Shown piece after piece: positions 43,967 to 53,417 of a stretch of DNA of 64,000 nt. The notes under the pieces were generated by a model. That model had not been told where the DNA came from, did not search any database, and saw only the letters and a program-made list of their open reading frames with translations. This DNA is from Parundibacterium terreum (GTDB taxonomy: Bacteria > Pseudomonadota > Gammaproteobacteria > Burkholderiales > Burkholderiaceae_D). Made by a program: the position numbers and the translations under genes. The stretch spans positions 1,369,941 to 1,433,940 of the forward strand of contig NZ_BMED01000001.1 of NCBI RefSeq assembly GCF_014636315.1, in the 5' to 3' direction. Each line of letters begins with the position of its first letter. Position 1 is the stretch's first letter.

Positions 43967-44902
43967 ATGGATACTTTAAGCCACTTGCTGGCGCTCTACC
44001 CCCTGCGCACTGCTCTGGACGTACGCTGCCATTTCAAAGCTCCCTGGATACTGGATCATGATGGGGTTCTCTTGGGAATTGCGCCGTATCACCTGATTGT
44101 CAGTGGCACGGCCTGGCTGGATGCGGCCAGAGAAAAAGGCATTGCATTGCAGCCCGGCGACATCATTGTTTTTCCAAAAGGAGATGCGCACCGGCTGCAC
44201 ATGGATGCCGAAGCAGGCGGAGCGCCATGGCACGAGCCGGATAAATCGCAATCCGTGACCTATATCAGCAATACAGGCCAGGGCCCGACCACCGATATCT
44301 TGTGCGGCGAATTCAGGTTTGATGCCGAGGCCTCGGCAGTGCTATTGAATGCCCTACCCGATGTGATGCTGGTGCGCACCGCACAGCGGCCGGATTTTGC
44401 CGGCCTGCAGACATTGATGACGATGCTGCGCGTGGAAACCGAAGCGATGCGGCCCGGCGCTACCGCAGTGGTATCGCAATTGTCGTCCGCGCTCTTTACG
44501 CTGGTAATACGGGCCTGGATGGAGCAGGCGCAATCCGCATCCGGCCTGCTGGCGGTGCTGGCCGAAGAACGCCTGCAGGGCTTGCTGCAGGAGATACTGG
44601 CCGCACCGGAAAAACCCTGGGAACTCAAGGATATGGCGGCAGCCTGCCACATGTCGCGCGCTACCTTTGCGCGGGTATTCAACAAGGTGGCAGGCATCAC
44701 GCCGGCCACGTTGCTGCTACAGATACGCATGGCGCAGGCGGCGCAGTGGCTGGCGCAAGGCCGGCGTTCCGTGGGTGAAGTTGGAGAAGCGGTCGGCTAC
44801 CAATCCGAGGCGGCCTTCAACCGGGTATTCAAGCGCAGCTTCGGCGTGGGTCCCGGCCAGTACCGGCGCGATTCCCGGCTTGCAGAGCAATCAGCTACAT
44901 AA
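43967..44902 (+). CDS. AraC family regulator with N-terminal cupin
   Basis: The 311-residue protein has a cupin-like ligand domain (about 1-170: ALYPLRTALDVRCHFKAPW, then LQPGDIIVFPKGDAHRLH) and two C-terminal HTH motifs (about 210-300: WELKDMAAACHMSRATFARVF, then SVGEVGEAVGYQSEAAFNRVFKRSFGVGPGQYRR). The domain type is that of AraC_binding_6-like activators next to oxidoreductases. It is divergent from the AhpD-like gene and probably regulates it. The ATG at 43967 starts at MDTLSHLLALY, the usual family start. Confidence 0.93.
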   Translation: MDTLSHLLALYPLRTALDVRCHFKAPWILDHDGVLLGIAPYHLIVSGTAWLDAAREKGIALQPGDIIVFPKGDAHRLHMDAEAGGAPWHEPDKSQSVTYISNTGQGPTTDILCGEFRFDAEASAVLLNALPDVMLVRTAQRPDFAGLQTLMTMLRVETEAMRPGATAVVSQLSSALFTLVIRAWMEQAQSASGLLAVLAEERLQGLLQEILAAPEKPWELKDMAAACHMSRATFARVFNKVAGITPATLLLQIRMAQAAQWLAQGRRSVGEVGEAVGYQSEAAFNRVFKRSFGVGPGQYRRDSRLAEQSAT

Positions 44903-44917
44903 GCCTAGCCGCCGGCA

Positions 44918-46315
44918 TTACTCCAGCGGCTTCAAATCCCCCAGCATGGTAGGAATCAGCTCGGACACGGTGGGATGGATGTGCATTGCATGGGTGATGG
45001 TCGTATACGGCGCGCCCGCATACATCACATCCATGATGCAGTGGATCGCCTCATCGCTTTCTATGCCGAGCAGGCTGGCGCCCAGTATCTTCTTGCTGGC
45101 GGCATCCACCAGCACGCTCATGAAGCCCTGGGTTTCGCCGCGCTCTTTTGCCCGCCCTACCCGCGTCATCATCATCTTAGCCTTGAGTATCTTGCGCCCG
45201 GTGGCGCGCGCTTCCTGCTCGTTCATGCCCACCCGTGCCAGCGGCGGATCTATAAACAAGGCATAGGCCGGGATGCGGTCGGTCACCTTACGCTCTTCCT
45301 GCTCCAGCAGATTGGCGGCCACGATTTCATAATCGTTATACGAAGTATGTGTGAATGCGCCGCGGCCATTCACATCGCCCATCGCCCAGATGCCGGTGAC
45401 ATTGGTGTGCAACTGATCATCCACGGTAATAAAGCCGCGCGCATCGGTGGCGATGCCGGCCTTATCCAGCCCCAGGTCCTGCGTATTCGGCACGCGGCCC
45501 ACCGCCAGCAGCATGTGCGAGCCGCTGATTTCCTTGCGCACTGCGGCTCCATCGGCAGCATAGCTGAGCACGACGTCCTTTCCATTCTTGCGCAATTGCA
45601 GATTCTTGGCATTACAATGTACGGCGATACCCTCTTTTTCCAGTATGGCCTGCACTGCAGCCGACACCTCGGGATCTTCGCGGCTGATCAGGCGCGAGCC
45701 GTTTTCAAACACGCTCACCTGGCTGCCGAAGCGGCGATACATCTGCGCAAACTCCAGACCTATGTAACTGCCGCCTATGATCAGCAGGTGCGGCGGCAGA
45801 AAATCCACGTCCATCATGCTGGAATTGGTCAGGTAGTCGATCTCGGCAAGGCCGGGAATATCCGGCACCAGCGCCCTGCCGCCTACATTGATGAAAATTT
45901 CCGACGCATGCATCTGGAATTGCGTATGCGCCGCGTCCACGCTCAGCGCATAGGGGCCGATAAAGCGCGCATGGCCCTCTATCACCGTGAGGTTGGGTGT
46001 GTTTTTGAGCCAGCTTGCAACGCCCTGATTGGAGTCGCGTACGACTGCATCCTTGCGAGCCTTCACCTTTTGCATATCCACCCGTACGCTGCCGTCTATC
46101 TGCACGCCATAATCGGCAGCATGGCGCGCGATATGGGCCGCGCGGGCGCTGGCAATCAGGGTCTTGGTCGGTATGCAGCCGACGTTGACGCAGGTTCCGC
46201 CGAATAATTTTCTTTCTATGATCGCCGTCTTGCGGCCGGATTTGGCCAGCTTTACTGCCAGAGAAGGACCGGCCTGGCCGGTGCCTATCACGATTGCATC
46301 GTATCTTGTGTCCAT
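44918..46315 (-). CDS. FAD-dependent pyridine nucleotide-disulfide oxidoreductase
   Basis: The 465-residue flavoprotein has the FAD motif AIVIGTGQAGPSLA, the redox-active CVNVGC (C42, C47), the NAD(P)H motif LLIIGGSYIGLEFA, a second FAD site IWAMGDVNGRG and a C-terminal dimerisation domain with HAMHIHPTVSELIP. The HxxxxE-like C-terminal His motif and CxxxxC are those of mercuric-reductase/dihydrolipoamide-dehydrogenase relatives. No mer or lpd operon is present, so the substrate is unknown. It is convergent with the AraC gene, 16 bp apart. Confidence 0.93.
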   Translation of the reverse strand: MDTRYDAIVIGTGQAGPSLAVKLAKSGRKTAIIERKLFGGTCVNVGCIPTKTLIASARAAHIARHAADYGVQIDGSVRVDMQKVKARKDAVVRDSNQGVASWLKNTPNLTVIEGHARFIGPYALSVDAAHTQFQMHASEIFINVGGRALVPDIPGLAEIDYLTNSSMMDVDFLPPHLLIIGGSYIGLEFAQMYRRFGSQVSVFENGSRLISREDPEVSAAVQAILEKEGIAVHCNAKNLQLRKNGKDVVLSYAADGAAVRKEISGSHMLLAVGRVPNTQDLGLDKAGIATDARGFITVDDQLHTNVTGIWAMGDVNGRGAFTHTSYNDYEIVAANLLEQEERKVTDRIPAYALFIDPPLARVGMNEQEARATGRKILKAKMMMTRVGRAKERGETQGFMSVLVDAASKKILGASLLGIESDEAIHCIMDVMYAGAPYTTITHAMHIHPTVSELIPTMLGDLKPLE

Positions 46316-46392
46316 TCAAGCTCCGAGAAATTTAACTACTCAAGCATCAGACCATAGAAAACCGCTTACCGTTTCACGCGCCGCCACGACAA

Positions 46393-47436
46393 TTATTTCA
46401 GCTCCTGCAAACCCGCCAGCAAGGCTTTATGAAAGCCCGCCGGATCTTCTATCTGCGGCGCATGCCCCATGCCGTGGAACTCTACCAGCTTGGCATTGGG
46501 TATCATTTTTGCGACCTGCTTGCCCAGCACATTGTAGCGCCCCACCTTTTCCTTGATGGCAGGCGGTGCGATATCGCTGCCTATCGCGGTCGTATCGGCA
46601 TCGCCTATCAGCAGCAGCACCGGCATTTTCAGCAGAGGGAATTCATACACGACAGGCTGCGTAAAGATCATGTCATAGATCAACGCAGAATTCCATGCCA
46701 CCAGCTTGTGGCCCGGCCCCTGGTTCAGCCCGGCCAGCATATCCACCCAGCGCTCGTATTCCGGCTTCCAGCGGCCTACATAGTAAGTGCCGAGTTCATA
46801 CTTGCGCACGCCATCCGCAGACAGCTTCAGCTCGCGCTCATACCATTGGTCCACACTGCGGTGCGGCACGCCCAGCGCTTTCCAGTCTTCCAGGCCGATA
46901 GGATTGACCATCGCCAGTTGCTCTACCTGTTCAGGATACATCAGTGCATAGCGCGCAGCCAGCATGCCGCCGGTGGAGTGGCCCAGCACGGTGGCGCGCT
47001 GTACGCCCAGTTGCGCCAGCAAACCATGAGTATTGATCGCCAGTTGCTGGAAGCTATATTGGTAGCTGGCGGGCTTGGTTGAAGTACAAAAGCCGATCTG
47101 GTCCGGCACCACTACGCGGTAACCGGCGCTGCTCAGTTGCCTGATGCTCTCTTCCCAGGTGGCGCCGCAAAAGTTCTTGCCGTGCATCAGCACAACCGTG
47201 CGTCCATTAGCCGTGCCTGCGGCAGCGACATCCATATAACCCATTTTCAGGTGCTGGCCCTGGCTGTCGAACTCATAGCTCTTCAAGGTATAAGGATAGG
47301 CAAAGCCCTGTAGCTCAATGCCATAGGAGGGACTGGAGGCGCTTGCCTGAGCGGAGGACTGTGCCTGCGCATTCGCGCCGGACAAGGATACTGCCAGCAA
47401 CAGGCTGGAAAGTAATAGGGAAAGGGAACGAGGCAT
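46393..47436 (-). CDS. Exported alpha/beta hydrolase
   Basis: The 347-residue protein has a signal peptide (MPRSLSLLLSSLLLAVSLSG, cleavage near NAQA) and an alpha/beta-hydrolase fold with VLMHGKNFCGATW, nucleophile VLGHSTGGML (S154), Asp in IGDADTTAIG and His in HGMGHAPQIED. It is therefore a likely periplasmic esterase/peroxidase-type hydrolase; the substrate is unknown. I placed the start at 47436, the beginning of the signal peptide, inside a longer frame. It lies 77 bp downstream of the SDR-side region and reads toward the flavoprotein gene. Confidence 0.88.
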   Translation of the reverse strand: MPRSLSLLLSSLLLAVSLSGANAQAQSSAQASASSPSYGIELQGFAYPYTLKSYEFDSQGQHLKMGYMDVAAAGTANGRTVVLMHGKNFCGATWEESIRQLSSAGYRVVVPDQIGFCTSTKPASYQYSFQQLAINTHGLLAQLGVQRATVLGHSTGGMLAARYALMYPEQVEQLAMVNPIGLEDWKALGVPHRSVDQWYERELKLSADGVRKYELGTYYVGRWKPEYERWVDMLAGLNQGPGHKLVAWNSALIYDMIFTQPVVYEFPLLKMPVLLLIGDADTTAIGSDIAPPAIKEKVGRYNVLGKQVAKMIPNAKLVEFHGMGHAPQIEDPAGFHKALLAGLQELK

Positions 47437-47621
47437 AAGGGCTCTCTGGGAATAAACAATAGGTGGTCGTTGTGAATGCAAACAGGCGACTGATCCTATA
47501 GGACCAGCCGCCATGCTGAGCAAGCTTGCGTCGGCAAGCTGCACTTTATCATTGCGTCCATCCTTTTGCAGGACTCACGCAGGATACGTGCAGATGCAAA
47601 GCTTGCTTACCTCTACTTTTC

Positions 47622-48386
47622 TCAAGTGCGGGTAATGGAAGCGCCGCCATCCACCAGCGACGCCGTGCCGGTCACAAAAGAAGAATCATCGGACGCCAGG
47701 TACAGGACCGAGCGCGCCAATTCTTCCGGTTGCGCTGCGCGTTTCAAGGCATGCAGGCCGGTAATGAAGGCTTGCGATTCCGCCGTGTCGTTCATGTCGC
47801 GATACATGTCGGTATCCACTGCGCCCGGCAATATTGCATTGACGCGTATGCCTTGCGGACCGAACTCCGCTGCCAGTGCTTGCGTCAGGCCGATCAGGCC
47901 GGATTTGCTCGCTGCGTAGGCTGCCACACCGGGAAACGCAAAGCTATGGCCGACAAAGGTGGAGGTAAAGATGATGGAACCGCCGCCGTTCTTTCGCATT
48001 GCTGCAATCTGATGCTTGGCGCCCAGGAAACCGCTGGTCAGGTTCACATTCAGTGCATTGATAAAGCCTTCTGCCGACACGGAGGTGCTAGGTCCCATTT
48101 CGCCCAGAGTGCCGGCATTATTAAACGCAACATCCAGATGGCCGAACTTGCTGACAGCCAATTCCACCAATGCTTGTGCATAAGCGTCAGACTGCACATC
48201 GCCAGCCAGCGCCACTGCACTGCCGCCGGCAGCAACGATCTCGGCAACCAGGCTATCCAACTCTGCCTGGCGGCGTGCACCCACTACCAGCTTGGCGCCT
48301 TCCTGCGCAAACAGTTTGGCTGTTGCACGGCCTATGCCTGAACTGGCGCCGGTGATGATGGCTACTTTTCCATTTAAGCGATTCAT
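47622..48386 (-). CDS. SDR family oxidoreductase
   Basis: The 254-residue enzyme has IITGASSGIGRATAKLFAQ (NAD(P) loop), FNNAGT, and catalytic YAASKSGLIGLTQALAAEF followed by the classical GIRVNAILPGAVDTDM. The C-terminal DDSSFVTGTASLVDGGAS is the standard cofactor/dimer end. The ATG at 48386 has AGAGGAA upstream; the frame is open 58 codons further without a good start. Substrate unknown. A second SDR gene with its own divergent AraC gene lies just upstream. Confidence 0.93.
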   Translation of the reverse strand: MNRLNGKVAIITGASSGIGRATAKLFAQEGAKLVVGARRQAELDSLVAEIVAAGGSAVALAGDVQSDAYAQALVELAVSKFGHLDVAFNNAGTLGEMGPSTSVSAEGFINALNVNLTSGFLGAKHQIAAMRKNGGGSIIFTSTFVGHSFAFPGVAAYAASKSGLIGLTQALAAEFGPQGIRVNAILPGAVDTDMYRDMNDTAESQAFITGLHALKRAAQPEELARSVLYLASDDSSFVTGTASLVDGGASITRT

Positions 48387-48605
48387 GATGTTCCTCTTTC
48401 TGGTCGGTGAAGATGGTGCGCCAGAGCCCAATGGCTGCAGCGGCAAACCAGGCTGAGGTATTTGTCCTGACACCCGGTGTGTGAAGCCACTATATGCTTC
48501 ACAAACACCGGCAACAATGATCAAGATATTCACGAACAATTCAGGATTTGTGAATTTCAACCAAGAATCTACAAAACGCTGGAACAGGAATACGAGTTAG
48601 CCCGC

Positions 48606-49340
48606 TTACATCAGTGCAACAGCGTCAGCGCCGGCAGCAATGCGCAGCGGAGATGATGGATCGGTAGCGGCACGCCACACCGCTTCTGACACATCCTGCA
48701 TCCGGGTAACAACAGTCGACTGCCCCCACTCCTTAAAGACGCTCTGCGCCAGGTCGACATATGCTTCGGGGATGCCATTTTGCATACGCGACTGTGCATT
48801 TTCACCAAAGCGTGTATCTGGAGCCCGTCCCGGCAGCACCAGACACACCCGCACGTTGAATTGCTGCAATTCCAGCGCAAGAGACTCCGTGAACGCATTG
48901 ACTGCCGCCTTGCTGGCCGTGTATATCGACAGCAGCGGGAGTGGCTTCAGCGTGACACTGGATGTGACATTGACGATAACGCCAGCCTTCCTTTGCCTGA
49001 ATTGAGGTAATACTGCTTGTACCATCGCCATACTACCAAGGGTGTTTGTTTCGAAAATCTCGCGGGCTGTAGCCATTGAGGTGCCTTCCAGCGCCCCAAG
49101 TACGCCTATTCCTGCATTATTGACCAGCACGTCAATGGGGCCGGCAGCTTCTACCGCCTGCCTTATGCTATCCGCGTCAGTAACGTCAAGCGCAAGCACG
49201 CGCAGGTGCTCTGAACGTGGCAGGACTTCTTCGCGCGGCGTGCGCATCGTGGCGATGACCTTCCAATCGCGATCGAGAAAGTATTGGGCAGCGTCGAGGC
49301 CAAAACCGGACGAGCATCCCGTGATTAAAACCGTTTTCAT
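48606..49340 (-). CDS. SDR family oxidoreductase
   Basis: The 244-residue protein has LITGCSSGFGLDAAQYFLD (NAD(P) loop), VNNAGIGVLGALEG, and catalytic IYTASKAAVNAFTESLALELQ. GCSSGFG and the later part resemble atypical SDRs acting on retinol- or steroid-like or ketone substrates; the actual substrate is unknown. It is divergent from an AraC gene at 49437 across 96 bp that contain a tandem CAATCCA repeat. The AraC gene is its likely regulator. Confidence 0.92.
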   Translation of the reverse strand: MKTVLITGCSSGFGLDAAQYFLDRDWKVIATMRTPREEVLPRSEHLRVLALDVTDADSIRQAVEAAGPIDVLVNNAGIGVLGALEGTSMATAREIFETNTLGSMAMVQAVLPQFRQRKAGVIVNVTSSVTLKPLPLLSIYTASKAAVNAFTESLALELQQFNVRVCLVLPGRAPDTRFGENAQSRMQNGIPEAYVDLAQSVFKEWGQSTVVTRMQDVSEAVWRAATDPSSPLRIAAGADAVALM

Positions 49341-49436
49341 TAAATCTCCATGTAATTTGCGACACAGCCACTATAGATTGCCAAAGCCGGACTTGCTACA
49401 ATCCACAATCCAGAATTCATTCGCAGGAGTCCGAAT

Positions 49437-50369
49437 ATGATTGACCCGCTAGCAGAGGTTGTCGGCCTCCTCCAGCCACGAGCTTCATTCTCAAAGGTCG
49501 TCAGCGGCGCGGGTTCCTGGCGGGTGCGCCGCTCGGAAGCCGGACAGCCCTTTTACTGCGTGATACTCGACGGTTCATGCAGCCTGGCGGTTGATGGGCA
49601 TGAAATGATCACGCTCCAGGATGGAGATTTTGTACTAATCCCTGCGGCATATGGTTTCACGATGTCCAGCCTGGAGCCCGCCCCAGCGGAGGAAGCCGAT
49701 ACTGCCCCAGTTGCGCTGCTTCACGGGGAGTTCAGGCTCGGGACGCAAAATGTGCCGCCTGATATCTTATTGCTGGTGGGTCACTGCGTCTTCGGCTCGC
49801 CAGATGCAGCCTTGCTGGTTTCGCTGTTGCCGCAACTTGTGCATGTTCGCGGCGAGAAAAGACTGACCACCATCGTGCAACTGGTAGGTGAAGAATCACG
49901 CACACTAAAACCCGCGCGAGATGTCGTCCTGGCGCGCCTGCTGGAAGTGCTTCTGATTGAAGCCCTTCGATCCATGGCCGGCATTACGGCGTCGCCGGGT
50001 CTGTCACGCGGGCTTGCCGATGAACGCCTGGCGCTTGCAATAAAATGCATGCACGAAAGCCCTGCCCGGCGCTGGACGGTTGCGCAACTGGCGAAAGAGG
50101 CCGCACTGTCACGCTCGACCTTCTTCGAGCGTTTCAACCGTGCTGTGGGCGTGGCACCGATGGAATACCTGATCGCCTGGCGCATGGCAATGGCCAAGAA
50201 CCTGTTGTGGCGCAAGCAAGCTGGTGTCGCCGAAGTGGCGGAACGCGTCGGCTACAGTTCGGCAAGCGCATTCAGCGTTGCATTTACCCGCCATGTCGGG
50301 CTGCCGCCAACACGTTATGCGCGGGAACAGACGGAATCGCAACATCGCGTCGGATTTGCTGGAAATTAG
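49437..50369 (+). CDS. AraC family regulator with cupin domain
   Basis: The 310-residue protein has an N-terminal cupin domain (about 1-180: GSWRVRRSEAGQPFYCVIL, MITLQDGDFVLIPAAYGFTM) and the AraC double HTH (about 205-300: WTVAQLAKEAALSRSTFFERF, then AGVAEVAERVGYSSASAFSVAFTRHVGLPPTRYA). GCAGGAG precedes the ATG. It is divergent from the SDR gene at 49340, a recurrent AraC/SDR pairing. A tandem CAATCCA heptamer (49399-49412) lies between the two starts. Confidence 0.93.
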   Translation: MIDPLAEVVGLLQPRASFSKVVSGAGSWRVRRSEAGQPFYCVILDGSCSLAVDGHEMITLQDGDFVLIPAAYGFTMSSLEPAPAEEADTAPVALLHGEFRLGTQNVPPDILLLVGHCVFGSPDAALLVSLLPQLVHVRGEKRLTTIVQLVGEESRTLKPARDVVLARLLEVLLIEALRSMAGITASPGLSRGLADERLALAIKCMHESPARRWTVAQLAKEAALSRSTFFERFNRAVGVAPMEYLIAWRMAMAKNLLWRKQAGVAEVAERVGYSSASAFSVAFTRHVGLPPTRYAREQTESQHRVGFAGN

Positions 50370-50433
50370 GTGCATATACACTATAATTTAATCAAACCTT
50401 TTCCATGACACGCCCGCCCACAATTCAGCCACC

Positions 50434-50925
50434 ATGCCCATCGCCACGCCTAGCGCCACTGAATTATCCTCGCCGGGCTGTACTTGCTCTGCATTGCGCA
50501 AGCTGACGCGTACGGTCACGCGGCTATATGATTTTCATATGCTGCAGGCTGGCCTGAAGACGACCCAATACTCTTTGCTGCGGCATGTCGCTTACCAGGC
50601 GCTGCCGGTCGCCGAGCTGGCGCTGCAGATGCGTGCCGAGCGCACCACGTTGACACGCAACCTGAAGCCTTTGATAGACGCAGGCTGGGTGACACTGCTA
50701 CCGGGCCAGGATGCGCGGCAGCGCATCGTTACCATCACCGATACAGGCCGCAGCAGCATCAAAGCCGCAAAGCAAGCCTGGCGCGTGGCGCAAACAGAAC
50801 TGGAGCAAACGCTGGGCATGGACATGGTGCGCGCGCTGCACCTGGACGTGGACACTGCACTGGAGCAACTGCATCCTTTGATAGAGAAAATAGAAAAGAA
50901 GAGTCCAAAATCAGCAGATAACTAA
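50434..50925 (+). CDS. MarR family transcriptional regulator
   Basis: The 163-residue protein has the winged-helix core of MarR proteins: TVTRLYDFHMLQAGLKTTQYSLLRHV, then VAELALQMRAERTTLTRNLKPLIDAGW and the wing LLPGQDARQRIVTITDTGRS. It is a dimeric repressor, often sensing phenolic compounds. It is followed after 39 bp by an MFS gene on the same strand, with an imperfect palindrome in the gap, so self- and pump-regulation is likely. A TATAAT (50382-50387) lies upstream. Confidence 0.92.
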   Translation: MPIATPSATELSSPGCTCSALRKLTRTVTRLYDFHMLQAGLKTTQYSLLRHVAYQALPVAELALQMRAERTTLTRNLKPLIDAGWVTLLPGQDARQRIVTITDTGRSSIKAAKQAWRVAQTELEQTLGMDMVRALHLDVDTALEQLHPLIEKIEKKSPKSADN

Positions 50926-50964
50926 GCAGATAAGTTATAACAAACCCCAGAGATGGAAGAGACC

Positions 50965-52257
50965 ATGCAAACCAACACAGAAAGCCTCACCGCCTCCCCC
51001 GCCCCTTCCCCAGCAATCACGGTACAACCCAACGCCGGCTGGCTGCTGATAGTTTCTGCTGCCGCCATCCTTATGATTACGATGGGCGCGCGCATGACGA
51101 CCGGCCTGTTCATCTCGCCTTTGAATACCGCCACCGGCCTGGGCATAGTCACAATCAGTTTCGCTGCCGCCATTGGCCAGTTCGTGTGGGGCGCGGCGCA
51201 GCCCATCTGCGGCGCGATCGCCGACAAGTATGGGCCGGTAAAGGTAATCATCGTCGGTGCATTTTTGCTGGCGGCCGGCACTGCGCTGACGCCCTTTGTG
51301 CGCTCTGAATGGTCGCTGCTGCTGGCGATGGGTGTGCTGAGCGCGGCGGGAGCCGGTGCAGGCAGTTTCTCCATCCTGATTGGTGCGACTGCGCAACGCC
51401 TGCCACCCGAAAAACGTGCATTTGCTTCCGGCTTCATCAATGCCGGCGGCTCTTTCGGACAATTTGTGTTTGCGCCCTTGATGCAGGCCATCATCAGCAG
51501 CGCAGGATGGATCGCGGCGATGCTGACGCTGGCTGCCAGCACGCTGCTGACGATACCGATGACTTGGGCCTTGCGTAAGCCGCAGGCAGTTGCCGTGCCC
51601 GGGCCTGCAGCGGCAAGTGCGGCCGTACCTGCCGCCGCCGGAATCGGGCTGGGCGAGCAAATCAGGATAGCGCTGCGCAACCCCAGCTACTGGTGCCTGC
51701 ATGCAGGCTTTTTCACTTGCGGCTTCCACATTGCTTTCCTGGTCACGCATCTGCCGGGCGAAGTGGCGCTGTGCAACCTGCCGGCCAGCGTATCTGCCAC
51801 ATCCCTGGGGCTGATCGGCCTCTTCAATATCATGGGCAGCCTGACAGCCGGCGCGCTGGGTTCACGCTACCGCATGAAGTCGCTGCTGGCGCTGATGTAT
51901 TTCAGCCGCGCAGTCATTATCGTCGCCTATCTGCTGGCGCCGAAAACTGCGCTGACTTTCTATATCTTCGCCGCGACGCTGGGCTTCACCTGGCTGGCCA
52001 CGGTGCCGCCCACTGCCGGCCTGGTCGGCAAGCTGTTCGGCCTGCGCTACCTGGCCACGCTGTTCGGGCTGACCCTGCTGTCGCATCAGATAGGCGGCTT
52101 CTTCGGCGCATGGCTGGGCGGCATTGCCCGCTTCCAGAGCGGCAACTATAACTGGATGTGGTACGCCGATATCGCGCTGGCGCTGCTGGCCGCATTGGTG
52201 AATCTGCCTATCAAGGAGGCGTTGGTCGTACGCACGCCTGCGGTCGTTGCGGCTTAA
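50965..52257 (+). CDS. MFS transporter (oxalate/formate antiporter-like)
   Basis: The 430-residue inner-membrane protein has twelve predicted helices and MFS motifs (GAIADKYGPVKVIIVGAFLL in the 2-3 loop, motif A form). The N-terminal tail is Pro/Ser/Ala-rich. Its architecture and the sequence GFTWLATVPPTAGLVGKLFGLRYLATLFGLTLL fit the monocarboxylate/OFA-type branch. The ATG at 50965 was chosen for its GGAAGAG ribosome site; another ATG lies 4 codons upstream. It follows the MarR gene by 39 bp. Confidence 0.92.
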   Translation: MQTNTESLTASPAPSPAITVQPNAGWLLIVSAAAILMITMGARMTTGLFISPLNTATGLGIVTISFAAAIGQFVWGAAQPICGAIADKYGPVKVIIVGAFLLAAGTALTPFVRSEWSLLLAMGVLSAAGAGAGSFSILIGATAQRLPPEKRAFASGFINAGGSFGQFVFAPLMQAIISSAGWIAAMLTLAASTLLTIPMTWALRKPQAVAVPGPAAASAAVPAAAGIGLGEQIRIALRNPSYWCLHAGFFTCGFHIAFLVTHLPGEVALCNLPASVSATSLGLIGLFNIMGSLTAGALGSRYRMKSLLALMYFSRAVIIVAYLLAPKTALTFYIFAATLGFTWLATVPPTAGLVGKLFGLRYLATLFGLTLLSHQIGGFFGAWLGGIARFQSGNYNWMWYADIALALLAALVNLPIKEALVVRTPAVVAA

Positions 52258-52292
52258 AGGGAACCTCGAAAACCTTGAGTATTGCGGTACGT

Positions 52293-52622
52293 CTATTTCT
52301 TATTGACCGCATGCTGCAGTTGTTCCTTGTTCATGCCGGAACGGCCCTTGATGCCTTTGCTCTTGGCCTCGTTATATAGCTGTGCATAAGTGCGTCCGGC
52401 AGCGCCGGTGTGCGAGCGCTTGCCGCCCCTGTGCGACGCAGATACATCGTCAAGACTGGATTTGCTGGCGGTTTTGGATTCGCCATGCTGCGCACGTTCC
52501 TTGTTGACTGTGCGGGCGGCGATCTCTTCAGCCCGCTCGGTGCTACCGCCTCTTTCCTTGACGCTTTGCTTGATGTGCTGATACTGGCGTTCCCGTTTAT
52601 TACTCCACGCATTCCTAGGCAT
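52293..52622 (-). CDS. Small basic protein with SAP/Rho-N-like C-terminus
   Basis: The 109-residue protein is rich in Lys, Arg, Glu and Ala. The N-terminal NKRERQYQHIKQSVKERGGS and AEEIAARTVNKERAQHG motifs match small proteins annotated as plasmid stabilization proteins. The C-terminal RTYAQLYNEAKSKGIKGRS, then MNKEQLQHAVNKK, resembles the Rho N-terminal/SAP helix-loop-helix that contacts nucleic acids. It is probably a small DNA- or RNA-associated protein; the plasmid role is only inherited annotation. AAGGAGAT before the ATG fixes the start. Confidence 0.85.
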   Translation of the reverse strand: MPRNAWSNKRERQYQHIKQSVKERGGSTERAEEIAARTVNKERAQHGESKTASKSSLDDVSASHRGGKRSHTGAAGRTYAQLYNEAKSKGIKGRSGMNKEQLQHAVNKK

Positions 52623-52771
52623 GATGATCTCCTTGGCTGGTTTCAGCTCAGAAAGTGCCGCTCACGAAGTGGCAACACCTATAAACCGAAATATTCAGCT
52701 TAGGACACGGCAAAAGTGAAGTAGATAAGACAAATTCACTCCACCTTGTAGGAATGGAGGAAACGCAACAA

Positions 52772-53350
52772 CTAATCGTCCAGGCCTTTTCCCTCAAGAA
52801 TTTGCGGCATGCATTTCTCCACCCTGGACTCCCTGGTCTTGGATTGCTTGGCACCGGAAAAATGTAATAGATAAGCTCTTTGCCTTCCTGGTGTCAAAGC
52901 CTCAAAAGCGGTTTTTAACTTTGGAAACTCCTTCAATTTACGCTGAAATTCTTCAGGCATATTGAATTCCTCGGTTTTCTTGAAAGGAACCTGCAAGCCG
53001 TCTTTTTCTACTTTAATGGCTTCCTTTATATAGGACTTCAGCACGGCTTGCAGCTTGCTCACTTCCTGCACACTGGTAAAGCGTATCTGGCGTGACGCCT
53101 GTGTGTTCTCGGTCTGCGTGATCAAGACATTCTTGGCATCCTTCAACAATGCCCCTTTGAAAAACAGGATTGCGCAGTATTCTTTAAACCCGTGAATCAA
53201 CACCACGTTCTTATCCTGGAAGGTGTAGCACGGGACGCCCCATTTCAATTCCTCGGTCAGTTGGCAGCCGAGAATGATTTCCCTCAAGGCCTCAAACTCT
53301 TCCTTCCATTTTTTCGACTTACTCAAGAACGCATCAACCTTAGGGTTCAT
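52772..53350 (-). CDS. YdeI/DUF1801-type protein
   Basis: The 192-residue protein has a DUF1801 fold in the first 120 residues (KVDAFLSKSKKWKEEFEALREI, LKWGVPCYTFQDKNVVLIHGFKEYCAILFFKGALL) and a YdeI/OmpD-associated C-terminal helix-turn (EEFQRKLKEFPKLKTAFEAL, TPGRQRAYLLHFSGAKQ, RVEKCMPQI). Members bind cationic antimicrobial-like ligands in some bacteria; most are uncharacterised. A GGAG lies about 11 bases upstream of the ATG. It sits downstream of the CheR-like gene. Confidence 0.9.
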   Translation of the reverse strand: MNPKVDAFLSKSKKWKEEFEALREIILGCQLTEELKWGVPCYTFQDKNVVLIHGFKEYCAILFFKGALLKDAKNVLITQTENTQASRQIRFTSVQEVSKLQAVLKSYIKEAIKVEKDGLQVPFKKTEEFNMPEEFQRKLKEFPKLKTAFEALTPGRQRAYLLHFSGAKQSKTRESRVEKCMPQILEGKGLDD

Positions 53351-53417
53351 TGTCGGGATACTCCGAAATAAAAATATCTCATGGTTTCTTTTAAAAAAAG
53401 CACTTGCACCGGTCCGG

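Noticed and set aside
44918..46315. Flavoprotein as mercuric reductase MerA
   Set aside because: It lacks the N-terminal heavy-metal domain and the C-terminal vicinal Cys pair, and no mer genes are nearby.
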